A DNA stretch of 64,000 nucleotides from Halalkalibacter oceani (GCF_023715705.1 NZ_JAMBOS010000022.1:1-64000), one strand, 5' to 3'; shown: positions 43,201 through 52,643, counted from the stretch's first letter. Notes: generated by a model from the letters alone, not told the origin. Translations and numbers: made by a program.

Positions 43201-43750
43201 TACGAACATAAACGATATCCTTGGCATCTGTCTCCAGCTCCAGCCAAGCCCCACGATTCGGGATGACCGTAGCAGTAAAGCCCTTCTTACCGTTCTTATC
43301 CGTTTTTTCACTGTAATAGACACTAGGTGAACGAACAAGCTGAGAAACAATAACACGCTCGGCTCCGTTGATCACGAACGTTCCTGTTTCTGTCATCAGC
43401 GGGAAATCTCCCATGAAGACTTCTTGCTCTTTTACTTCCCCAGTTTCCTTGTTAATGAGACGAACCTTAACCCGAAGTGGAGCTGCATAGGTCACATCGC
43501 GCTCCTTTGATTCATCAACCGGGTACTTTGGCTCTCCTAGACTATAGTCTATAAACTCTAAAACCAAGTTCCCCGTAAAATCTTGGATTGGAGAAATATC
43601 CTGAAACATTTCCCTCAGGCCCTCATCAAGAAACCACTGGTAGGAGGCTGTTTGAATTTCAATCAAATTCGGCAGCTCCAACACTTCATTAATTCTTGCA
43701 TAGCTTCTCCGCTGGCGGTGGCGTCCATACTGAACTAGTTGACCTGTCAA
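40217..43750 (-). CDS. rpoB: RNA polymerase beta subunit
   Basis: 1177 residues beginning [17 protein letters not shown]. The rifampicin-pocket segment [20 protein letters not shown] carries wild-type Asp, His and Ser residues. The C-terminal part includes [12 protein letters not shown]. The TTG at 43750 is preferred because the GTG three codons upstream lies inside the GAGGGGTGA binding site. Confidence 0.98.
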   Translation of the reverse strand: MTGQLVQYGRHRQRRSYARINEVLELPNLIEIQTASYQWFLDEGLREMFQDISPIQDFTGNLVLEFIDYSLGEPKYPVDESKERDVTYAAPLRVKVRLINKETGEVKEQEVFMGDFPLMTETGTFVINGAERVIVSQLVRSPSVYYSEKTDKNGKKGFTATVIPNRGAWLELETDAKDIVYVRIDRTRKIPVTVLLRALGFGSDQEIIDLLGEDEYLRNSLEKDNTDGTEKALLEIYERLRPGEPPTVDNAKSLLESRFFDPKRYDLANVGRYKINKKLHIKNRLFNQRLAETLVDPETGEVIAEEGTLLDRRTLDRILPYLENNVGFRHVRASGGVVEDAEIELQSILIYSPEDHDGEKTIRVIGNAMVERDVKHITPADIIASINYFFNLLHGVGDTDDIDHLGNRRLRSVGELLQNQFRIGLSRMERVVRERMSIQDPNMITPQALINIRPVIASIKEFFGSSQLSQFMDQTNPLAELTHKRRLSALGPGGLTRERAGFEVRDVHYSHYGRMCPIETPEGPNIGLINSLSSYAKVNEFGFMETPYRRVDPDTGKVTSQIDYLTADEEDNYVVAQANARLAEDGSFVDENIIARFRGENTVVPRERLDYMDVSPKQVVSAATSCIPFLENDDSNRALMGANMQRQAVPLLVPEAPIVGTGMEHVSAKDSGAAIVSKTKGIVERVTAKEIWVRRLEEVDGKEVKGDLDKYRLQKFVRSNQGTSYNQRPIVSEGDVVEKREILADGPSMEKGEMALGRNVLVGFMTWDGYNYEDAIILSERLVKDDVYTSVHIEEYESEARDTKLGPEEITRDIPNVGEDALKNLDERGIIRVGAEVKDGDILVGKVTPKGVTELTAEERLLHAIFGEKAREVRDTSLRAPHGGDGIVLDVKIFNREDGDELPPGVNQLVRVYIVQKRKIHEGDKMAGRHGNKGVISRILPEEDMPYLPDGTPIDIMLNPLGVPSRMNIGQVLELHLGMAARKLGIHVASPVFDGATEDDVWDTLEEAGLARDGKTVLYDGRTGEPFDNRVSVGIMYMIKLAHMVDDKLHARSTGPYSLVTQQPLGGKAQFGGQRFGEMEVWALEAYGAAYTLQEILTVKSDDVVGRVKTYEAIVKGENVPEPGVPESFKVLIKELQSLGMDVKMLSSNEEEIEMRELDDEEDQTSEKLNLNFESKV

Positions 43751-44085
43751 CTGATTCACCCCTCAAATCTCGCGTTATAGTATCTAAAAATGCATCACAC
43801 CCGTCCCCTATAGAAGAGCAAAACCGGATGACACACTTTTATAGATTGAGCAAAACCTTTAAAACCGTGCAAGGCAGCAGAAGAACGTCGTAACTTTCTA
43901 TCTAACCACCAAAAAGAAAACGGGTTTTCGTCAACCAATTTTCTTATTCGACCATTCGATTATTTCAGTATAACCACTTTTCCACATCGTTATTCAACAA
44001 TTCCCACTTGACATTTGCCAAAATGATGATCTAAAAATAGGTAGTTATACGCATTAAATAACAATACCACAAAAGAAAGGCTCGG
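43751..44085 (-). promoter_or_regulatory. rpoB upstream region with weak promoter
   Basis: A 335-base gap without a supported gene. A candidate promoter at 43997-43967 reads TTGAAT, a long 19-base spacer and TATACT. It would give a leader of about 215 bases. No strong terminator is seen after the methyltransferase, so read-through from upstream is also possible. Confidence 0.35.
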
Positions 44086-44688
44086 TCAAACTTTTTTTGC
44101 TTTTATAATAAAGTAACCCTTTTTCTTCTCAACAATCTCCACTTCGGCAAAAAGAGTCTTTACTTTTTCAAGCGCGGATGGCGCTCCTTGCTTTTTTTGA
44201 ATCACTATCCACAGTTCTCCACCCGGCTGAAGATGCCGCTCCGCCTGCTCAAAGATAAGATGAACGGTTTTTTTACCGGCGCGGATCGGCGGATTCGTTA
44301 CAATCGCGGCAAAGTCGCGCTTTTCCACCCGGCTAAAGCCGTCACTCTCATAAATGAGACAGTTTTCAACCTGGTTTTCTTCGCTATTCTTTTTCGCCAA
44401 TTCAAGCGCTCTTTCATTGACATCGATCATATGAACAACTCGGCTTTCATCCTCTTTGGCGAGCGTCAGGCCGATCGGTCCATACCCGCAACCGACATCG
44501 AGAAGATCTCCAGCCTGCTCCGGAAAGGAAAAGGCCTCAATTAACAGCCTGCTGCCAAAATCGACCTCTCTTTTAGAGAACACACCACTGTCCGAAAAGA
44601 AATGTAGCTTACGACCGCGAAGCTCAAAGCTCCACTTCCTTTCCGCGCTTTCGACAGAGGGTTTCTTTGAGTAATAATGTTCCGACAT
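44086..44688 (-). CDS. ybxB: RsmC-like class I SAM-dependent methyltransferase (YbxB)
   Basis: 200 residues. SAM-binding motif LLDVGCGYGPIG (about 60-71) and the N-methyltransferase motif VTNPPIR near residue 132 indicate an MTS-domain RNA guanine N2-methyltransferase, similar to the C-terminal half of RsmC. The substrate is probably ribosomal RNA, which fits its place between rplL and rpoB. The start ATG follows GGAGTGAGGAAGGG closely. Confidence 0.9.
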   Translation of the reverse strand: MSEHYYSKKPSVESAERKWSFELRGRKLHFFSDSGVFSKREVDFGSRLLIEAFSFPEQAGDLLDVGCGYGPIGLTLAKEDESRVVHMIDVNERALELAKKNSEENQVENCLIYESDGFSRVEKRDFAAIVTNPPIRAGKKTVHLIFEQAERHLQPGGELWIVIQKKQGAPSALEKVKTLFAEVEIVEKKKGYFIIKAKKV

Positions 44689-44804
44689 CCCTTCCTCACT
44701 CCTTTCAATGAGAAAGACGCCATAGACGTCTTTTCTTTGAAGCGGCGCGCGCAGCCGCCCCCCTTTCCCGAATGAACACGGACACGTTTATACTTTTTGA
44801 TGTT

Positions 44805-44836
44805 TAAAAAAAGGACCCGCTTGCCGCGAGCCCTTT
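44805..44836 (-). terminator. Terminator of rplJ-rplL
   Basis: Imperfect GC-rich stem GGGCTCGC / GCGGGTCC flanked by AAAAA and, on the minus strand, by TTTTTTT. It begins a few bases after rplL and would reduce read-through toward ybxB and rpoB. Confidence 0.75.
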
Positions 44837-44848
44837 TTCCACTATCGA

Positions 44849-45211
44849 TTACTTAAGTTCAACAGAAGCGCCTGCTTCTTCAAGCTTAGCTTTCATTTCT
44901 TCAGCTTCTTCTTTCGCTACGCCTTCTTTGATTGGAGCTGGAGCACCGTCAACAAGTGCTTTTGCTTCCTTAAGACCAAGGCCAGTGATTTCACGTACAG
45001 CCTTGATAACGTTGATTTTAGATCCGCCAGCAGATTCTAAAATAACGTCGAATTCAGATTGCTCAGCACCGCCAGCGTCTCCGCCGCCTGCAGCTACAGC
45101 AACTGGAGCAGCAGCTGTTACTCCGAATTCTTCTTCGATTGCCTTAACAAGGTCATTTAGTTCTAAAACTGTCATTTCTTTAATCGCTTCAATGATTTGA
45201 TCTTTACTCAT
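44849..45211 (-). CDS. rplL: 50S ribosomal protein L7/L12
   Basis: 120 residues: N-terminal dimerisation helix region, Ala/Gly-rich hinge ([16 protein letters not shown]) and C-terminal factor-binding domain. It forms the stalk with L10. It follows rplJ by 88 bases. Confidence 0.98.
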   Translation of the reverse strand: MSKDQIIEAIKEMTVLELNDLVKAIEEEFGVTAAAPVAVAAGGGDAGGAEQSEFDVILESAGGSKINVIKAVREITGLGLKEAKALVDGAPAPIKEGVAKEEAEEMKAKLEEAGASVELK

Positions 45212-45299
45212 GATAAATCCTCCCTATTTCGTTTTTTTAAAGTATCTTACTAGCTCACGTATCTTAAACCCGGCGTTACACCGGGCGGGTCAACATACA

Positions 45300-45797
45300 T
45301 TAAGCGCCTTGCTCTTCCTTCTGATCCGCAACGGCTTTTGTCGCCAATGCAAAGTTGCGCATTGGAGCTTGAAGCACGCTGAGAAGCATAGATAGAAGTC
45401 CTTCGCGTGATGGTAGCTCAGCAAGAGCCTTGATTTCTTCCACGCTTGTGATGCGGCCTTCGATGACACCAGCTTTGATTTCAAGAGCTTCGTGTTCTTT
45501 CGCAAAGCTGTTAAGAACCTTCGCAGGAGCAACAACATCTTCATCGCTAAATGCGATTGCCGTTGGACCAACAAGCTGTGCATCCAGCTCAGAAAGGTTT
45601 GCCTCAGCTGTTGCGCGGCGCGCAAGTGTGTTCTTGTATACCTTGAACTCGACTCCAGCCTCACGAAGCTGCTTACGAAGCTCAGTTACTTCTGCAACAT
45701 TCAGTCCGCGGTAATCGACAACAATCGTCGCTTTGCTTGCATTAAGCTTTGCAGCGATATCAGCTACAACCTGTTTTTTCTGTTCTAATACGCTCAT
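45300..45797 (-). CDS. rplJ: 50S ribosomal protein L10
   Basis: 165 residues beginning [18 protein letters not shown]. It anchors L7/L12 dimers. The ATG at 45797 follows GGGAGGTG; nine upstream codons are leader. The preceding leader RNA likely mediates feedback by L10(L12)4. Confidence 0.97.
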   Translation of the reverse strand: MSVLEQKKQVVADIAAKLNASKATIVVDYRGLNVAEVTELRKQLREAGVEFKVYKNTLARRATAEANLSELDAQLVGPTAIAFSDEDVVAPAKVLNSFAKEHEALEIKAGVIEGRITSVEEIKALAELPSREGLLSMLLSVLQAPMRNFALATKAVADQKEEQGA

Positions 45798-45841
45798 CCT
45801 TACACCTCCCATAGTTTTATCCATACCGTCCGAAAAGCATG

Positions 45842-45985
45842 TAAAAAGCCCTCATGCAGACATGAGGGCAGACAAACACAGAGTTGTTCTTCTGTATCTA
45901 TTGCTTACCTCGGTAGGAAGTTTAAGCGGTGTACGCCCCTACTGTCTACGGTATGACATTTTATTTTGACGCACCCGTATCAGGC
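45842..45985 (-). promoter_or_regulatory. L10 leader with terminator (rplJL attenuator)
   Basis: On the minus strand the leader holds the conserved segments CCGTAGACAGTAGG and CTACCGAGGT, typical of the Bacillus L10 leader. It ends in a perfect terminator stem GCCCTCATG / CATGAGGGC followed by TTTTT (45869-45842). By analogy, excess L10-L12 favours termination. Confidence 0.85.
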
Positions 45986-45994
45986 ACTCTTAAG

Positions 45995-46023
45995 AGTATA
46001 TACAGGGTACAGGAAAAAGTCAA
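45995..46023 (-). promoter_or_regulatory. Sigma-A promoter of rplJ-rplL
   Basis: The minus strand reads TTGACT (46023-46018), a 17-base spacer and TATACT (46000-45995), overlapping the end of the rplA spacer. It directly precedes the L10 leader. Confidence 0.85.
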
Positions 46024-46032
46024 TCGTTTGTT

Positions 46033-46728
46033 TTATTTGGCAAATGCAGATGCATTGACGCGAATACCAGGCCCCATTGTTGAAGCAATCGCAACGTTTT
46101 TCATGTACGTTCCTTTTGCTGCAGCAGGCTTCACCTTCACAAGCGTCTCAATGATCGTTTTCAAGTTTTCAGCAAGCTTCGCTGATTCAAATGAAACTTT
46201 ACCAATCGGCACGTGGATGTTACCGGCTTTATCAACACGGTACTCTACTTTACCAGCCTTGATTTCATTGACAGCCTTCTCTACGTCGAAGGTAACTGTT
46301 CCTGTTTTCGGGTTTGGCATTAAGCCTTTCGGTCCGAGTACCCGGCCGAGCTTACCAACTTGAGCCATCATATCAGGAGTCGCAACGATCACATCAAACT
46401 CGAACCAACCTTGGTTGATTTTGTTAATAAGATCTTCTTCTCCTACATAATCAGCGCCAGCCGCTTCAGCTTCCTTCGCTTTATCGCCTTTCGCAAATAC
46501 AAGGACGCGTTGTGTTTTACCAGTTCCGTTAGGCAGAACAACAGCGCCACGAATTTGTTGATCGGCTTTCTTAGGGTCAACCCCAAGGCGAACAGCCACT
46601 TCGACTGTTTCGTCAAATTTAGCTGTAGCTGTTTTCTTCACTAACTCAATTGCTTCTTCAACTTGATAAACCGTATCGCGGTCAACAAGCTTAAGAGCTT
46701 CTTGATACTTTTTACCTTTTTTAGCCAT
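46033..46728 (-). CDS. rplA: 50S ribosomal protein L1
   Basis: 231 residues, two-domain L1 fold, beginning [17 protein letters not shown]. It forms the mobile L1 stalk. GAGGAGG precedes the ATG. A hairpin-rich 97-base spacer separates it from rplK. Confidence 0.97.
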   Translation of the reverse strand: MAKKGKKYQEALKLVDRDTVYQVEEAIELVKKTATAKFDETVEVAVRLGVDPKKADQQIRGAVVLPNGTGKTQRVLVFAKGDKAKEAEAAGADYVGEEDLINKINQGWFEFDVIVATPDMMAQVGKLGRVLGPKGLMPNPKTGTVTFDVEKAVNEIKAGKVEYRVDKAGNIHVPIGKVSFESAKLAENLKTIIETLVKVKPAAAKGTYMKNVAIASTMGPGIRVNASAFAK

Positions 46729-46746
46729 GCTATTTCCTCCTCGATT

Positions 46747-46772
46747 GTGGTTTTAGCGGTAGTACCTCCCAC
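46747..46772 (-). promoter_or_regulatory. Putative L1-binding site before rplA
   Basis: The minus strand reads GTGGGAGGTACTACC followed by AAAACCAC. GTGG/CCAC and GGTA/TACC can pair, resembling the L1 site on 23S rRNA. A second stem GGTTGC / GCAACC lies at 46781-46808. Feedback by L1 is inferred. Confidence 0.45.
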
Positions 46773-46825
46773 TTATGAAAGGTTGCGACCCCAGATTAGG
46801 GTGCAACCTCCAAGAAACTTACCAA

Positions 46826-47251
46826 TTAGTCTTCAATCACAATACCCATGCTGCGAGCAGTACCTTCTACCATACGCATAGCGGATTCAACATTCGCTGC
46901 GTTTAGATCAGGCATCTTCGTTTCAGCAATTTCGCGCACCTTATCACGCTTTACTGTCGCAACTTTATTGCGGTTTGGTTCACCAGAACCCGACTCGATT
47001 CCAGCAGCCTTCTTAAGAAGAACCGCAGCTGGCGGAGTTTTCGTGATGAATGTAAACGAACGGTCTTCAAATACCGTAATTTCTACCGGGATGATAAGAC
47101 CCGCTTGGTCTGAAGTACGAGCGTTAAATTCCTTACAGAAACCCATGATATTCACACCTGCTTGACCTAATGCAGGACCTACCGGTGGCGCCGGGTTTGC
47201 TTTCCCAGCAGGAATTTGCAATTTAACCATTTTAATTACCTTTTTAGCCAC
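46826..47251 (-). CDS. rplK: 50S ribosomal protein L11
   Basis: 141 residues beginning with GTG ([20 protein letters not shown]). It forms the GTPase-associated centre and is needed for RelA activation. GGAGGTG lies before the GTG; the 24-codon upstream extension runs into the leader hairpin and is rejected. Confidence 0.96.
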   Translation of the reverse strand: MAKKVIKMVKLQIPAGKANPAPPVGPALGQAGVNIMGFCKEFNARTSDQAGLIIPVEITVFEDRSFTFITKTPPAAVLLKKAAGIESGSGEPNRNKVATVKRDKVREIAETKMPDLNAANVESAMRMVEGTARSMGIVIED

Positions 47252-47307
47252 GTGACACACCTCCTTAGTCCGTGATGTGGTTATCGGGCGTTTGTCACCC
47301 TCCCACT

Positions 47308-47333
47308 CAAAAAACGGATGCACTCATGCACCC
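47308..47333 (-). terminator. Terminator/attenuator in the rplK leader
   Basis: Stem GGGTGCA / TGCATCC with a 4-base loop, followed on the minus strand by GTTTTTT. It lies about 30 bases past the predicted rplK transcription start, so it can act either as the nusG terminator or as a leader attenuator. Confidence 0.75.
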
Positions 47334-47369
47334 GATGGCTCATGTAATGAAACCATATCAAACATGAAG

Positions 47370-47398
47370 ATTTTATCACCTTCGCTGTCAGATATCAA
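47370..47398 (-). promoter_or_regulatory. Sigma-A promoter of rplK-rplA
   Basis: The minus strand reads TTGATA (47398-47393), a 17-base spacer and TAAAAT (47375-47370), just after the nusG stop. Confidence 0.7.
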
Positions 47399-47407
47399 GT
47401 TATTTCA

Positions 47408-47941
47408 CTAAATCTTTTCAACTTGATTAAAATCAAGCTCCACCGGAGTCTCACGGCCAAACATATTGACGTGGACTTTCAGCTTCTGCTTATCCATTTG
47501 AATTTCCTCAATCGAGCCGACAAAATTAGCAAATGGGCCTTCCTTCACTTTAACAGATTCCTTGAGCTCAAAGTCAACCTCGGCCTTCGGCTGCTCAACG
47601 CCCATCTGCTTCAGAATCGCTTCCACTTCCTCTTCCAGCAATGGCGTCGGCTTGGAACCAGCTCCGGCCGAACCAACAAACCCGGTTACTCCCGGTGTGT
47701 TCCGAACTACATACCAGGAATCATCCGTCATCACCATTTCTACAATGACATACCCTGGAAAAACTTTCTTTGAAACCGTTTTTGATTTCCCGTTTTTCAC
47801 TTCTGTCTCTTCTTCCACCGGAACAAGGACACGGAAGATCTTATCGGTCATTTCCATTGATTCCAGACGCTTTTCCAAGTTTGTCTTTACCTTATTTTCA
47901 TAGCCTGAATACGTGTGAACCACATACCAATTTTTTTCCAT
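47408..47941 (-). CDS. nusG: Transcription termination/antitermination factor NusG
   Basis: 177 residues: NGN domain (about 1-115) and C-terminal KOW domain (KEGPFANFVGSIEEI). It binds beta' to modulate pausing and couples to Rho or S10. The start equals that of B. subtilis and no in-frame start lies nearer the ribosome binding site. The GGAGG is 25 bases away, with a hairpin between. Confidence 0.97.
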   Translation of the reverse strand: MEKNWYVVHTYSGYENKVKTNLEKRLESMEMTDKIFRVLVPVEEETEVKNGKSKTVSKKVFPGYVIVEMVMTDDSWYVVRNTPGVTGFVGSAGAGSKPTPLLEEEVEAILKQMGVEQPKAEVDFELKESVKVKEGPFANFVGSIEEIQMDKQKLKVHVNMFGRETPVELDFNQVEKI

Positions 47942-47971
47942 GTTATCTAGGACGGTGTTGTCCTTCCCTCC
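47942..47971 (-). promoter_or_regulatory. nusG ribosome binding site with intervening hairpin
   Basis: GGAGG (47971-47967) lies 25 bases before the nusG ATG. Between them AGGAC / GTCCT (47964-47949) can form a 5-bp hairpin with a 6-base loop. Folding removes 16 bases and leaves an effective spacing of 9, so translation may depend on this structure. Confidence 0.6.
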
Positions 47972-47980
47972 TCTATGCTA

Positions 47981-48008
47981 TAAGAAAATCGCATTGCGCC
48001 TTTTCTTA
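47981..48008. repeat. Inverted repeat in the secE-nusG spacer
   Basis: TAAGAAAA (47981-47988) and TTTTCTTA (48001-48008) form a perfect 8-bp stem around a GC-rich loop, in the 141-base gap before nusG. It may attenuate or process the secE-nusG transcript. Confidence 0.5.
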
Positions 48009-48082
48009 GAAGCGTTATACGAAGCCGGCGATCTTCCCCGGATCAACCTGCAAAAGTTACTCAACCAAGCTTACGCCAGACA

Positions 48083-48277
48083 TTATCCGAGCAGGACACG
48101 AACAAGTTCGGAAATACCGTAATCAATAATGGCAAAGAACACAGAAATAAAAGCTACCGTACCGATAACAACCAACGTATAACGAGTCAGTTCCTTGCGC
48201 GTAGGCCAAGACACTCGTTTCATTTCCTGAACGACATCACGTAAAAACTTTCCAATACCCTTCACTCCGCCAGCCAC
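48083..48277 (-). CDS. secE: Preprotein translocase subunit SecE
   Basis: 64 residues: an amphipathic cytoplasmic helix (MKRVSWPTRKELTRYT) and one C-terminal membrane segment, the minimal Gram-positive form. It clamps SecY. The GTG at 48277 follows GGAGGTG; the longer frame has no support. Standard secE-nusG pair. Confidence 0.95.
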   Translation of the reverse strand: MAGGVKGIGKFLRDVVQEMKRVSWPTRKELTRYTLVVIGTVAFISVFFAIIDYGISELVRVLLG

Positions 48278-48399
48278 GGCTTGACACCTCCAGCACCAAT
48301 CAATATAGACAAACAAGCTCTTATCTATTCGAAATCAGCATTTGTTTTTTAGTTTTTGACAAAAAAGTAACTTCACACACAACATGTCCAAGGTTTAAA

Positions 48400-48432
48400 A
48401 CCGTTCAATGAGAAAGAAACTCATCGAACGGT
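48400..48432. terminator. Hairpin between rpmG and secE
   Basis: Stem ACCGTTC-ATGAG / CTCAT-GAACGGT with a 7-base loop. The minus-strand tail is only TTTTAAA, so termination would be partial. Confidence 0.5.
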
Positions 48433-48494
48433 CTACTCATTTTCCGACAGACCATTACCGGCTATATGCCAGTGATTCGGACGCTCCCGCCCGA

Positions 48495-48644
48495 TCACTT
48501 TGTTTCACGATGAAGGGTGTGTTCCTGACAGCTCTTGCAGAACTTTTTCACTTCAATACGGGCAGGGCTGGATTGCTTATTTTTTTCGGTTGAATAGTTG
48601 CGTGAATGACAAACCTCACAAGCTAGTACCACCTTACTCCGCAT
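48495..48644 (-). CDS. rpmGB: 50S ribosomal protein L33
   Basis: 49 residues with both Cys pairs of the zinc ribbon (CEVC at 9-12, CKSC near 36-39), the zinc-binding form found before secE. The ATG at 48644 follows GGAGGTG; the 35-codon upstream frame overlaps the promoter. Confidence 0.95.
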   Translation of the reverse strand: MRSKVVLACEVCHSRNYSTEKNKQSSPARIEVKKFCKSCQEHTLHRETK

Positions 48645-48684
48645 CTTGCACCTCCAGCGCATCTTCAAATACACACACTCTTTC

Positions 48685-48713
48685 ACTCTATCACAGGGGA
48701 AGGAGGGTGTCAA
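48685..48713 (-). promoter_or_regulatory. Sigma-A promoter of rpmG-secE-nusG
   Basis: The minus strand reads consensus TTGACA (48713-48708), a 17-base spacer and TAGAGT (48690-48685), between the sigH terminator and rpmG. Confidence 0.75.
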
Positions 48714-48742
48714 ATGTCCCAAAACCGGGGAAATAAGAAAAA

Positions 48743-48772
48743 GCGGCATCTATCAACATCTTTAGACGCCGC
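48743..48772 (-). terminator. Terminator of sigH
   Basis: Stem GCGGCGTCTA / TAGATGCCGC (minus strand, one mismatch), flanked by A and T runs (TTTTTC on the minus strand). It overlaps the end of sigH closely. Confidence 0.85.
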
Positions 48773-48777
48773 TTTTT

Positions 48778-49434
48778 TTACGTTAAGGAAACCCCTTTGA
48801 GCTCTACATAACGCTCGAGTTTCCGTTTTACCCGCTGCAAGGCATTATCAATTGATTTGACATGGCGATTCAAGTCCACCGAGATCTCCTGGTACGACCG
48901 GCCATCGAGATATAAGGTGAGTACCTGTCGCTCCAGATCGCTAAGAAGTTCACCCATCTTCAATTCAATATCTTCAAATTCTTCCTGGTTGATCAACAGC
49001 TCTTCTGGATTGGTGACGCGTGTTCCGCAAATGACATCTAGCAGGGTCCGGTCTGACTCTTCATCATACAATGGCTTGTCCAATGAGACATACGAGTTTA
49101 ACGGAATATGCTTCTGCCGCGTCGCCGTCTTAATGGCCGTAATGATTTGCCGTGTAATACACAGTTCAGCAAATGCTTTAAAAGAAGACAGCTTATCCCC
49201 GTTAAAATCACGGACAGCTTTATACAGGCCGATCATTCCTTCTTGAACAATATCTTCATGGTCAGCCCCTATTAAAAAATAAGATCTAGCTTTAGCACGA
49301 ACGAAATTCTTGTATTTGTTAATTAAAAATTCAAGCGCGGCGCTGTCCCCATTTCTTACAAACATGACCAAATCGTCGTCATTCACTTTGTCATAACTCG
49401 GCTTAAATACGGTTTCTTGAAGGTCTATGCTCAC
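48778..49434 (-). CDS. sigH: RNA polymerase sigma factor SigH (sigma-30)
   Basis: 218 residues, the same as B. subtilis SigH. Region 2 with FVRAKARSYFLIGADHEDIVQ and region 4 with LYLDGRSYQEISVDLNRHVKSIDNALQR are intact. It directs early stationary-phase and sporulation genes. The GTG at 49434 follows GGAGGG by seven bases; the 41-codon longer frame runs through the promoter. Confidence 0.96.
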   Translation of the reverse strand: MSIDLQETVFKPSYDKVNDDDLVMFVRNGDSAALEFLINKYKNFVRAKARSYFLIGADHEDIVQEGMIGLYKAVRDFNGDKLSSFKAFAELCITRQIITAIKTATRQKHIPLNSYVSLDKPLYDEESDRTLLDVICGTRVTNPEELLINQEEFEDIELKMGELLSDLERQVLTLYLDGRSYQEISVDLNRHVKSIDNALQRVKRKLERYVELKGVSLT

Positions 49435-49476
49435 GACAATCCCTCCGACCTTTGCTGTTGTCTCCATTATACGAAC

Positions 49477-49506
49477 ATTATATAGCACAGTTTTCCAGCA
49501 GGTCAA
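49477..49506 (-). promoter_or_regulatory. Sigma-A promoter of sigH
   Basis: The minus strand reads TTGACC (49506-49501), an 18-base spacer and TATAAT (49482-49477), giving sigH its own start after rae1. Confidence 0.75.
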
Positions 49507-49513
49507 CCACACA

Positions 49514-50023
49514 TCAGCGCTCTCGACGCCATCTTTCAAAAATTTCAGCCATTTCATCGGTAAGCGGAATTTTTGTCGAATGCTGCTTTTTTCGAGTTTT
49601 TTCGACTTCCTTGTCTATCCCTTTCTCAATGACCTCCATTTCAATTAGCAGCTCCCGTGCCGACTTCCGCAAAGCCCCACTGCCAAATGTTAAGGATTGC
49701 TCCATGAAGTCTGAGGTGGCGACATGAATTCGCGTATCAATTCTTTTCAAGTCATGGACGAGCTTTTCAATTCGTTCATCAGCCGTTTCATTTTTCCTTG
49801 TGTAGATCACATCAATGCGGTGATGATATTCCTTCTTCCCGCTTCCTTGCACCATGTGGGCATCAAACACGACTTTCACCCGATAGCCGGTATAAGCCTG
49901 ATACTCAGCCAGCATCTCCACAAGGCGGTCCCGCGCCAGACCAAGATCCTTATCCTTCAAAGCGCGCAGCTCCGGCCATGCCCCGATCATGTTGTAGCCG
50001 TCCACGAGCAGAATATCTTTCAT
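49514..50023 (-). CDS. rae1: Rae1, ribosome-associated NYN/PIN-like endoribonuclease (YacP)
   Basis: 169 residues beginning MKDILLVDGYNMIGAWPEL. Acidic residues of the NYN fold are visible (Asp8, FDAH near 58, the ATSD motif). B. subtilis Rae1 cleaves mRNA in the ribosomal A site. The ATG at 50023 begins one base after the rlmB stop; no strong ribosome binding site is seen, so translation is probably coupled to rlmB. Confidence 0.92.
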   Translation of the reverse strand: MKDILLVDGYNMIGAWPELRALKDKDLGLARDRLVEMLAEYQAYTGYRVKVVFDAHMVQGSGKKEYHHRIDVIYTRKNETADERIEKLVHDLKRIDTRIHVATSDFMEQSLTFGSGALRKSARELLIEMEVIEKGIDKEVEKTRKKQHSTKIPLTDEMAEIFERWRRER

Positions 50024-50024
50024 G

Positions 50025-50774
50025 CTAGGATCGACCCACTTGATTACGTCTCCGGTACACTTCATACATCAGCAGGCTTGCCGCCACAGAAGCATTTAAA
50101 GACGTTACATGTCCGACCATCGGAATCCGAATCAGAAAATCGCATTTTTCCTTGATCAGACGGCTAATCCCTTTGCCCTCACTCCCGATTACAAGGCCAA
50201 TTGGCATATCGAAAGCGGCCTGGCGGTAATCCTCGGTCCCCTTTGCATCTGTGCCGGCAAACCATAAGCCCCGCTTCTTTAAATCCTCCATCGTCCGTGC
50301 CAAATTCGTCACCCGTACAACCGGTACATATTCAATCGCGCCTGTTGAAGCTTTGGCGACAACCTGCGTCAATCCGACAGCCCGCCGTTTCGGGATAATG
50401 ACCCCATGAGCCCCGGCCGCATCAGCCGTACGGAGAATCGACCCTAAATTATGAGGGTCCTCCACTTCATCCAATAAGAGAAAAAATGGCTCCTCCCCTT
50501 TTTGCTCGGCCGCTGCAAACAAGTCATCGATTTCGGCATACTCGTAAGCGGCAACTGAAGCCACGACTCCCTGATGATTGTCGCTGTCCACAAGCTGCGC
50601 CAGCTTTTGCTTCGGTGCATGCTGCACGAGGACGCCGCGCTCCTTGGCGAGCTGCAGCACCTTTGTCATCTGCCCCTTCTGCGAACCTTCCGCCAGCCAA
50701 ATTTTATTGATCGCATGGCCTGACTTAAGGGCTTCAATCACGGGATTTTTTCCAATGATAAATTCTTGCGTCAT
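50025..50774 (-). CDS. rlmB: 23S rRNA 2'-O-methyltransferase RlmB/TrmH family
   Basis: 249 residues: an N-terminal substrate-binding domain and a C-terminal SPOUT domain. The three SPOUT motifs are [25 protein letters not shown] and [15 protein letters not shown]. It probably 2'-O-methylates 23S rRNA, as RlmB does in E. coli. It overlaps mrnC by four bases. Confidence 0.94.
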   Translation of the reverse strand: MTQEFIIGKNPVIEALKSGHAINKIWLAEGSQKGQMTKVLQLAKERGVLVQHAPKQKLAQLVDSDNHQGVVASVAAYEYAEIDDLFAAAEQKGEEPFFLLLDEVEDPHNLGSILRTADAAGAHGVIIPKRRAVGLTQVVAKASTGAIEYVPVVRVTNLARTMEDLKKRGLWFAGTDAKGTEDYRQAAFDMPIGLVIGSEGKGISRLIKEKCDFLIRIPMVGHVTSLNASVAASLLMYEVYRRRNQVGRS

Positions 50775-51205
50775 CGAGGTGCTCCTTTCTCATCTTCTGA
50801 TTCTTGTTCAATGAACGCCACCGCTTTTTTCATCAGTTCATCAAGCCGGCTTTGTCTATCGTGTACATATAAATAGCCAAGCAAAGCCTCAAAGCCGGTC
50901 GAATAACGATACGTGTTCAAGTCGGTATTCTTTGGAATCGAGCCTGACTTTGCATTGCGGCCCCGCTTAAAGACCGCTTCTTCTTCTTCTGAGAATTCCT
51001 CCTGCTCAAGCATGCGGCGCACGACCGCGGCCTGTGCCTTCGCCGAGACAAAGCGTGTCGCCTCTAGATGAAGGCGCTGTGGCCGTACGGTCCCTTTCGC
51101 GATTAAATAATAGCGAATATACATGTCGAGCACCGCATCCCCCATATAAGCGAGGGCGAGGGCATTCAGTTGCTTAAAATCGGTCGCTGTTTCAATTAAT
51201 TTCAT
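50771..51205 (-). CDS. mrnC: Mini-ribonuclease III
   Basis: 144 residues with a lone RNase III catalytic domain (Asp23 in [12 protein letters not shown]) and no double-stranded RNA-binding domain. It matures the ends of 23S rRNA in Bacillus. It starts two bases after cysS and overlaps rlmB. Confidence 0.95.
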   Translation of the reverse strand: MKLIETATDFKQLNALALAYMGDAVLDMYIRYYLIAKGTVRPQRLHLEATRFVSAKAQAAVVRRMLEQEEFSEEEEAVFKRGRNAKSGSIPKNTDLNTYRYSTGFEALLGYLYVHDRQSRLDELMKKAVAFIEQESEDEKGAPR

Positions 51206-51207
51206 TC

Positions 51208-52605
51208 CTATCCCCGCTTCCAGCGCACACCTTGAGCTGTATCTTCCAATATAATGCCCTGCTCCTTCAGCTCGTCGCGAATTTGGTCCGCCAAGGCGAA
51301 ATTCCGTTGCTTGCGCGCCTCATTGCGTTGCTCGATCAAGGCTTCGATTTCATCATCGAGCAATTCACTCTCGGTATGCAGGCTAAGGCCAAGCACATCG
51401 GCGAACTCCTGGAACTGATCAAGGAAGGCCGTAAGTACTTTTACCGATGTTTTATCCTCGCGAAGGTAGCGGTTGGCTTCCTTTGCTAAATCAAACAATA
51501 CGGCAATTCCGTTTGCGCTGTTAAAGTCATCATCCATCTCAACAATAAAACGCTGCTTTAATGCCTCAATCCGTTCAAGCCACTCACCCGCTTCGCCGAA
51601 GTCGGCCGACTCCTTGCGCCGGTGCTCCAGGCTGGTTACGGCAGTTTTCAACCGCTCAAGGCCGCTTTTTGCCCCTTCAAGCAGCTCATCGCTAAAATTA
51701 ATCGGACTGCGGTAGTGGGCGGTCAGCATGAAAAAGCGGACAACCTCTGCAGAATGCTGTCGAATAATTTCATTAGCCAAGACGAAATTCCCGAGCGATT
51801 TCGACATTTTTTCGTTATTAATATTGATAAAACCGTTATGCATCCAATAATGAGCCATCGGCTTTCCAGTCAATGCCTCCGATTGCGCAATCTCATTTTC
51901 ATGATGAGGGAAAGCAAGATCCTGCCCGCCGGCGTGAATATCAATCGTATCTCCCAAATATTTTTTGACCATGGCGGAGCATTCAATATGCCAGCCCGGA
52001 CGGCCTTCTCCCCATGGACTTTCCCACGAAATCTCGCCTTCCTTTGCCGCCTTCCATAAGACGAAATCGAGCGAGTCCTCTTTGCGCTCATCCACCTCGA
52101 TCCGCGCCCCCGACCGTAAATCCTCAATTGATTGCGAGGAAAGCTTGCCGTACCCGTCAAACTTTCTCGTCCGGAAATAAACATCGCCGCCCGCTTCATA
52201 GGCGTAGCCTTTTTCGATTAATGTCGCGATAAAGGTAATGATTTCCGGGATTGTCTCTGTGACGCGCGGATGGAGGTCGGCTTTCCGGACGCCAAGCGCA
52301 CAGGTGTCGTGATGGTACGCCTCAATAAAGCGATTGGCAACCGCAAAAACATCCTCGCCAAGCTCATGGGCAGCGCGAATAATTTTATCATCAACATCGG
52401 TAAAATTAGAGATGAATGTCACCTCATAGCCGCGATACTCCAAATAACGGCGAACCATATCATAAACGATCGGCGGTCGCGCATTCCCGATGTGAATGTA
52501 ATTGTAAACGGTTGGTCCGCAAACATACATTTTTACCTTGCCCTCTTCAAGCGGCGTGAACGGTTCTTTTTTCTTCGTTAAACTATTATAAATATGGATT
52601 GCCAT
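51208..52605 (-). CDS. cysS: Cysteinyl-tRNA synthetase
   Basis: 465 residues, class I. Zinc ligands CGPT (Cys29), WHIEC and HHENE, the HIGN signature, and KMSKS are all present. It charges tRNA-Cys. The start could be the ATG at 52605 or at 52614; GGAG is 12 or 3 bases away respectively, and family length favours the shorter. It lies downstream of the cysteine T-box with cysE. Confidence 0.96.
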   Translation of the reverse strand: MAIHIYNSLTKKKEPFTPLEEGKVKMYVCGPTVYNYIHIGNARPPIVYDMVRRYLEYRGYEVTFISNFTDVDDKIIRAAHELGEDVFAVANRFIEAYHHDTCALGVRKADLHPRVTETIPEIITFIATLIEKGYAYEAGGDVYFRTRKFDGYGKLSSQSIEDLRSGARIEVDERKEDSLDFVLWKAAKEGEISWESPWGEGRPGWHIECSAMVKKYLGDTIDIHAGGQDLAFPHHENEIAQSEALTGKPMAHYWMHNGFININNEKMSKSLGNFVLANEIIRQHSAEVVRFFMLTAHYRSPINFSDELLEGAKSGLERLKTAVTSLEHRRKESADFGEAGEWLERIEALKQRFIVEMDDDFNSANGIAVLFDLAKEANRYLREDKTSVKVLTAFLDQFQEFADVLGLSLHTESELLDDEIEALIEQRNEARKQRNFALADQIRDELKEQGIILEDTAQGVRWKRG

Positions 52606-52643
52606 CCTGCTCATCTACTCCTTCTTACGGTAATTTCTATACA

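Noticed and set aside
48317-48494. A tRNA gene between rpmG and secE, as in some Firmicutes
   Set aside because: No cloverleaf or TTCGANTC-type T-loop is present; only a hairpin is seen.
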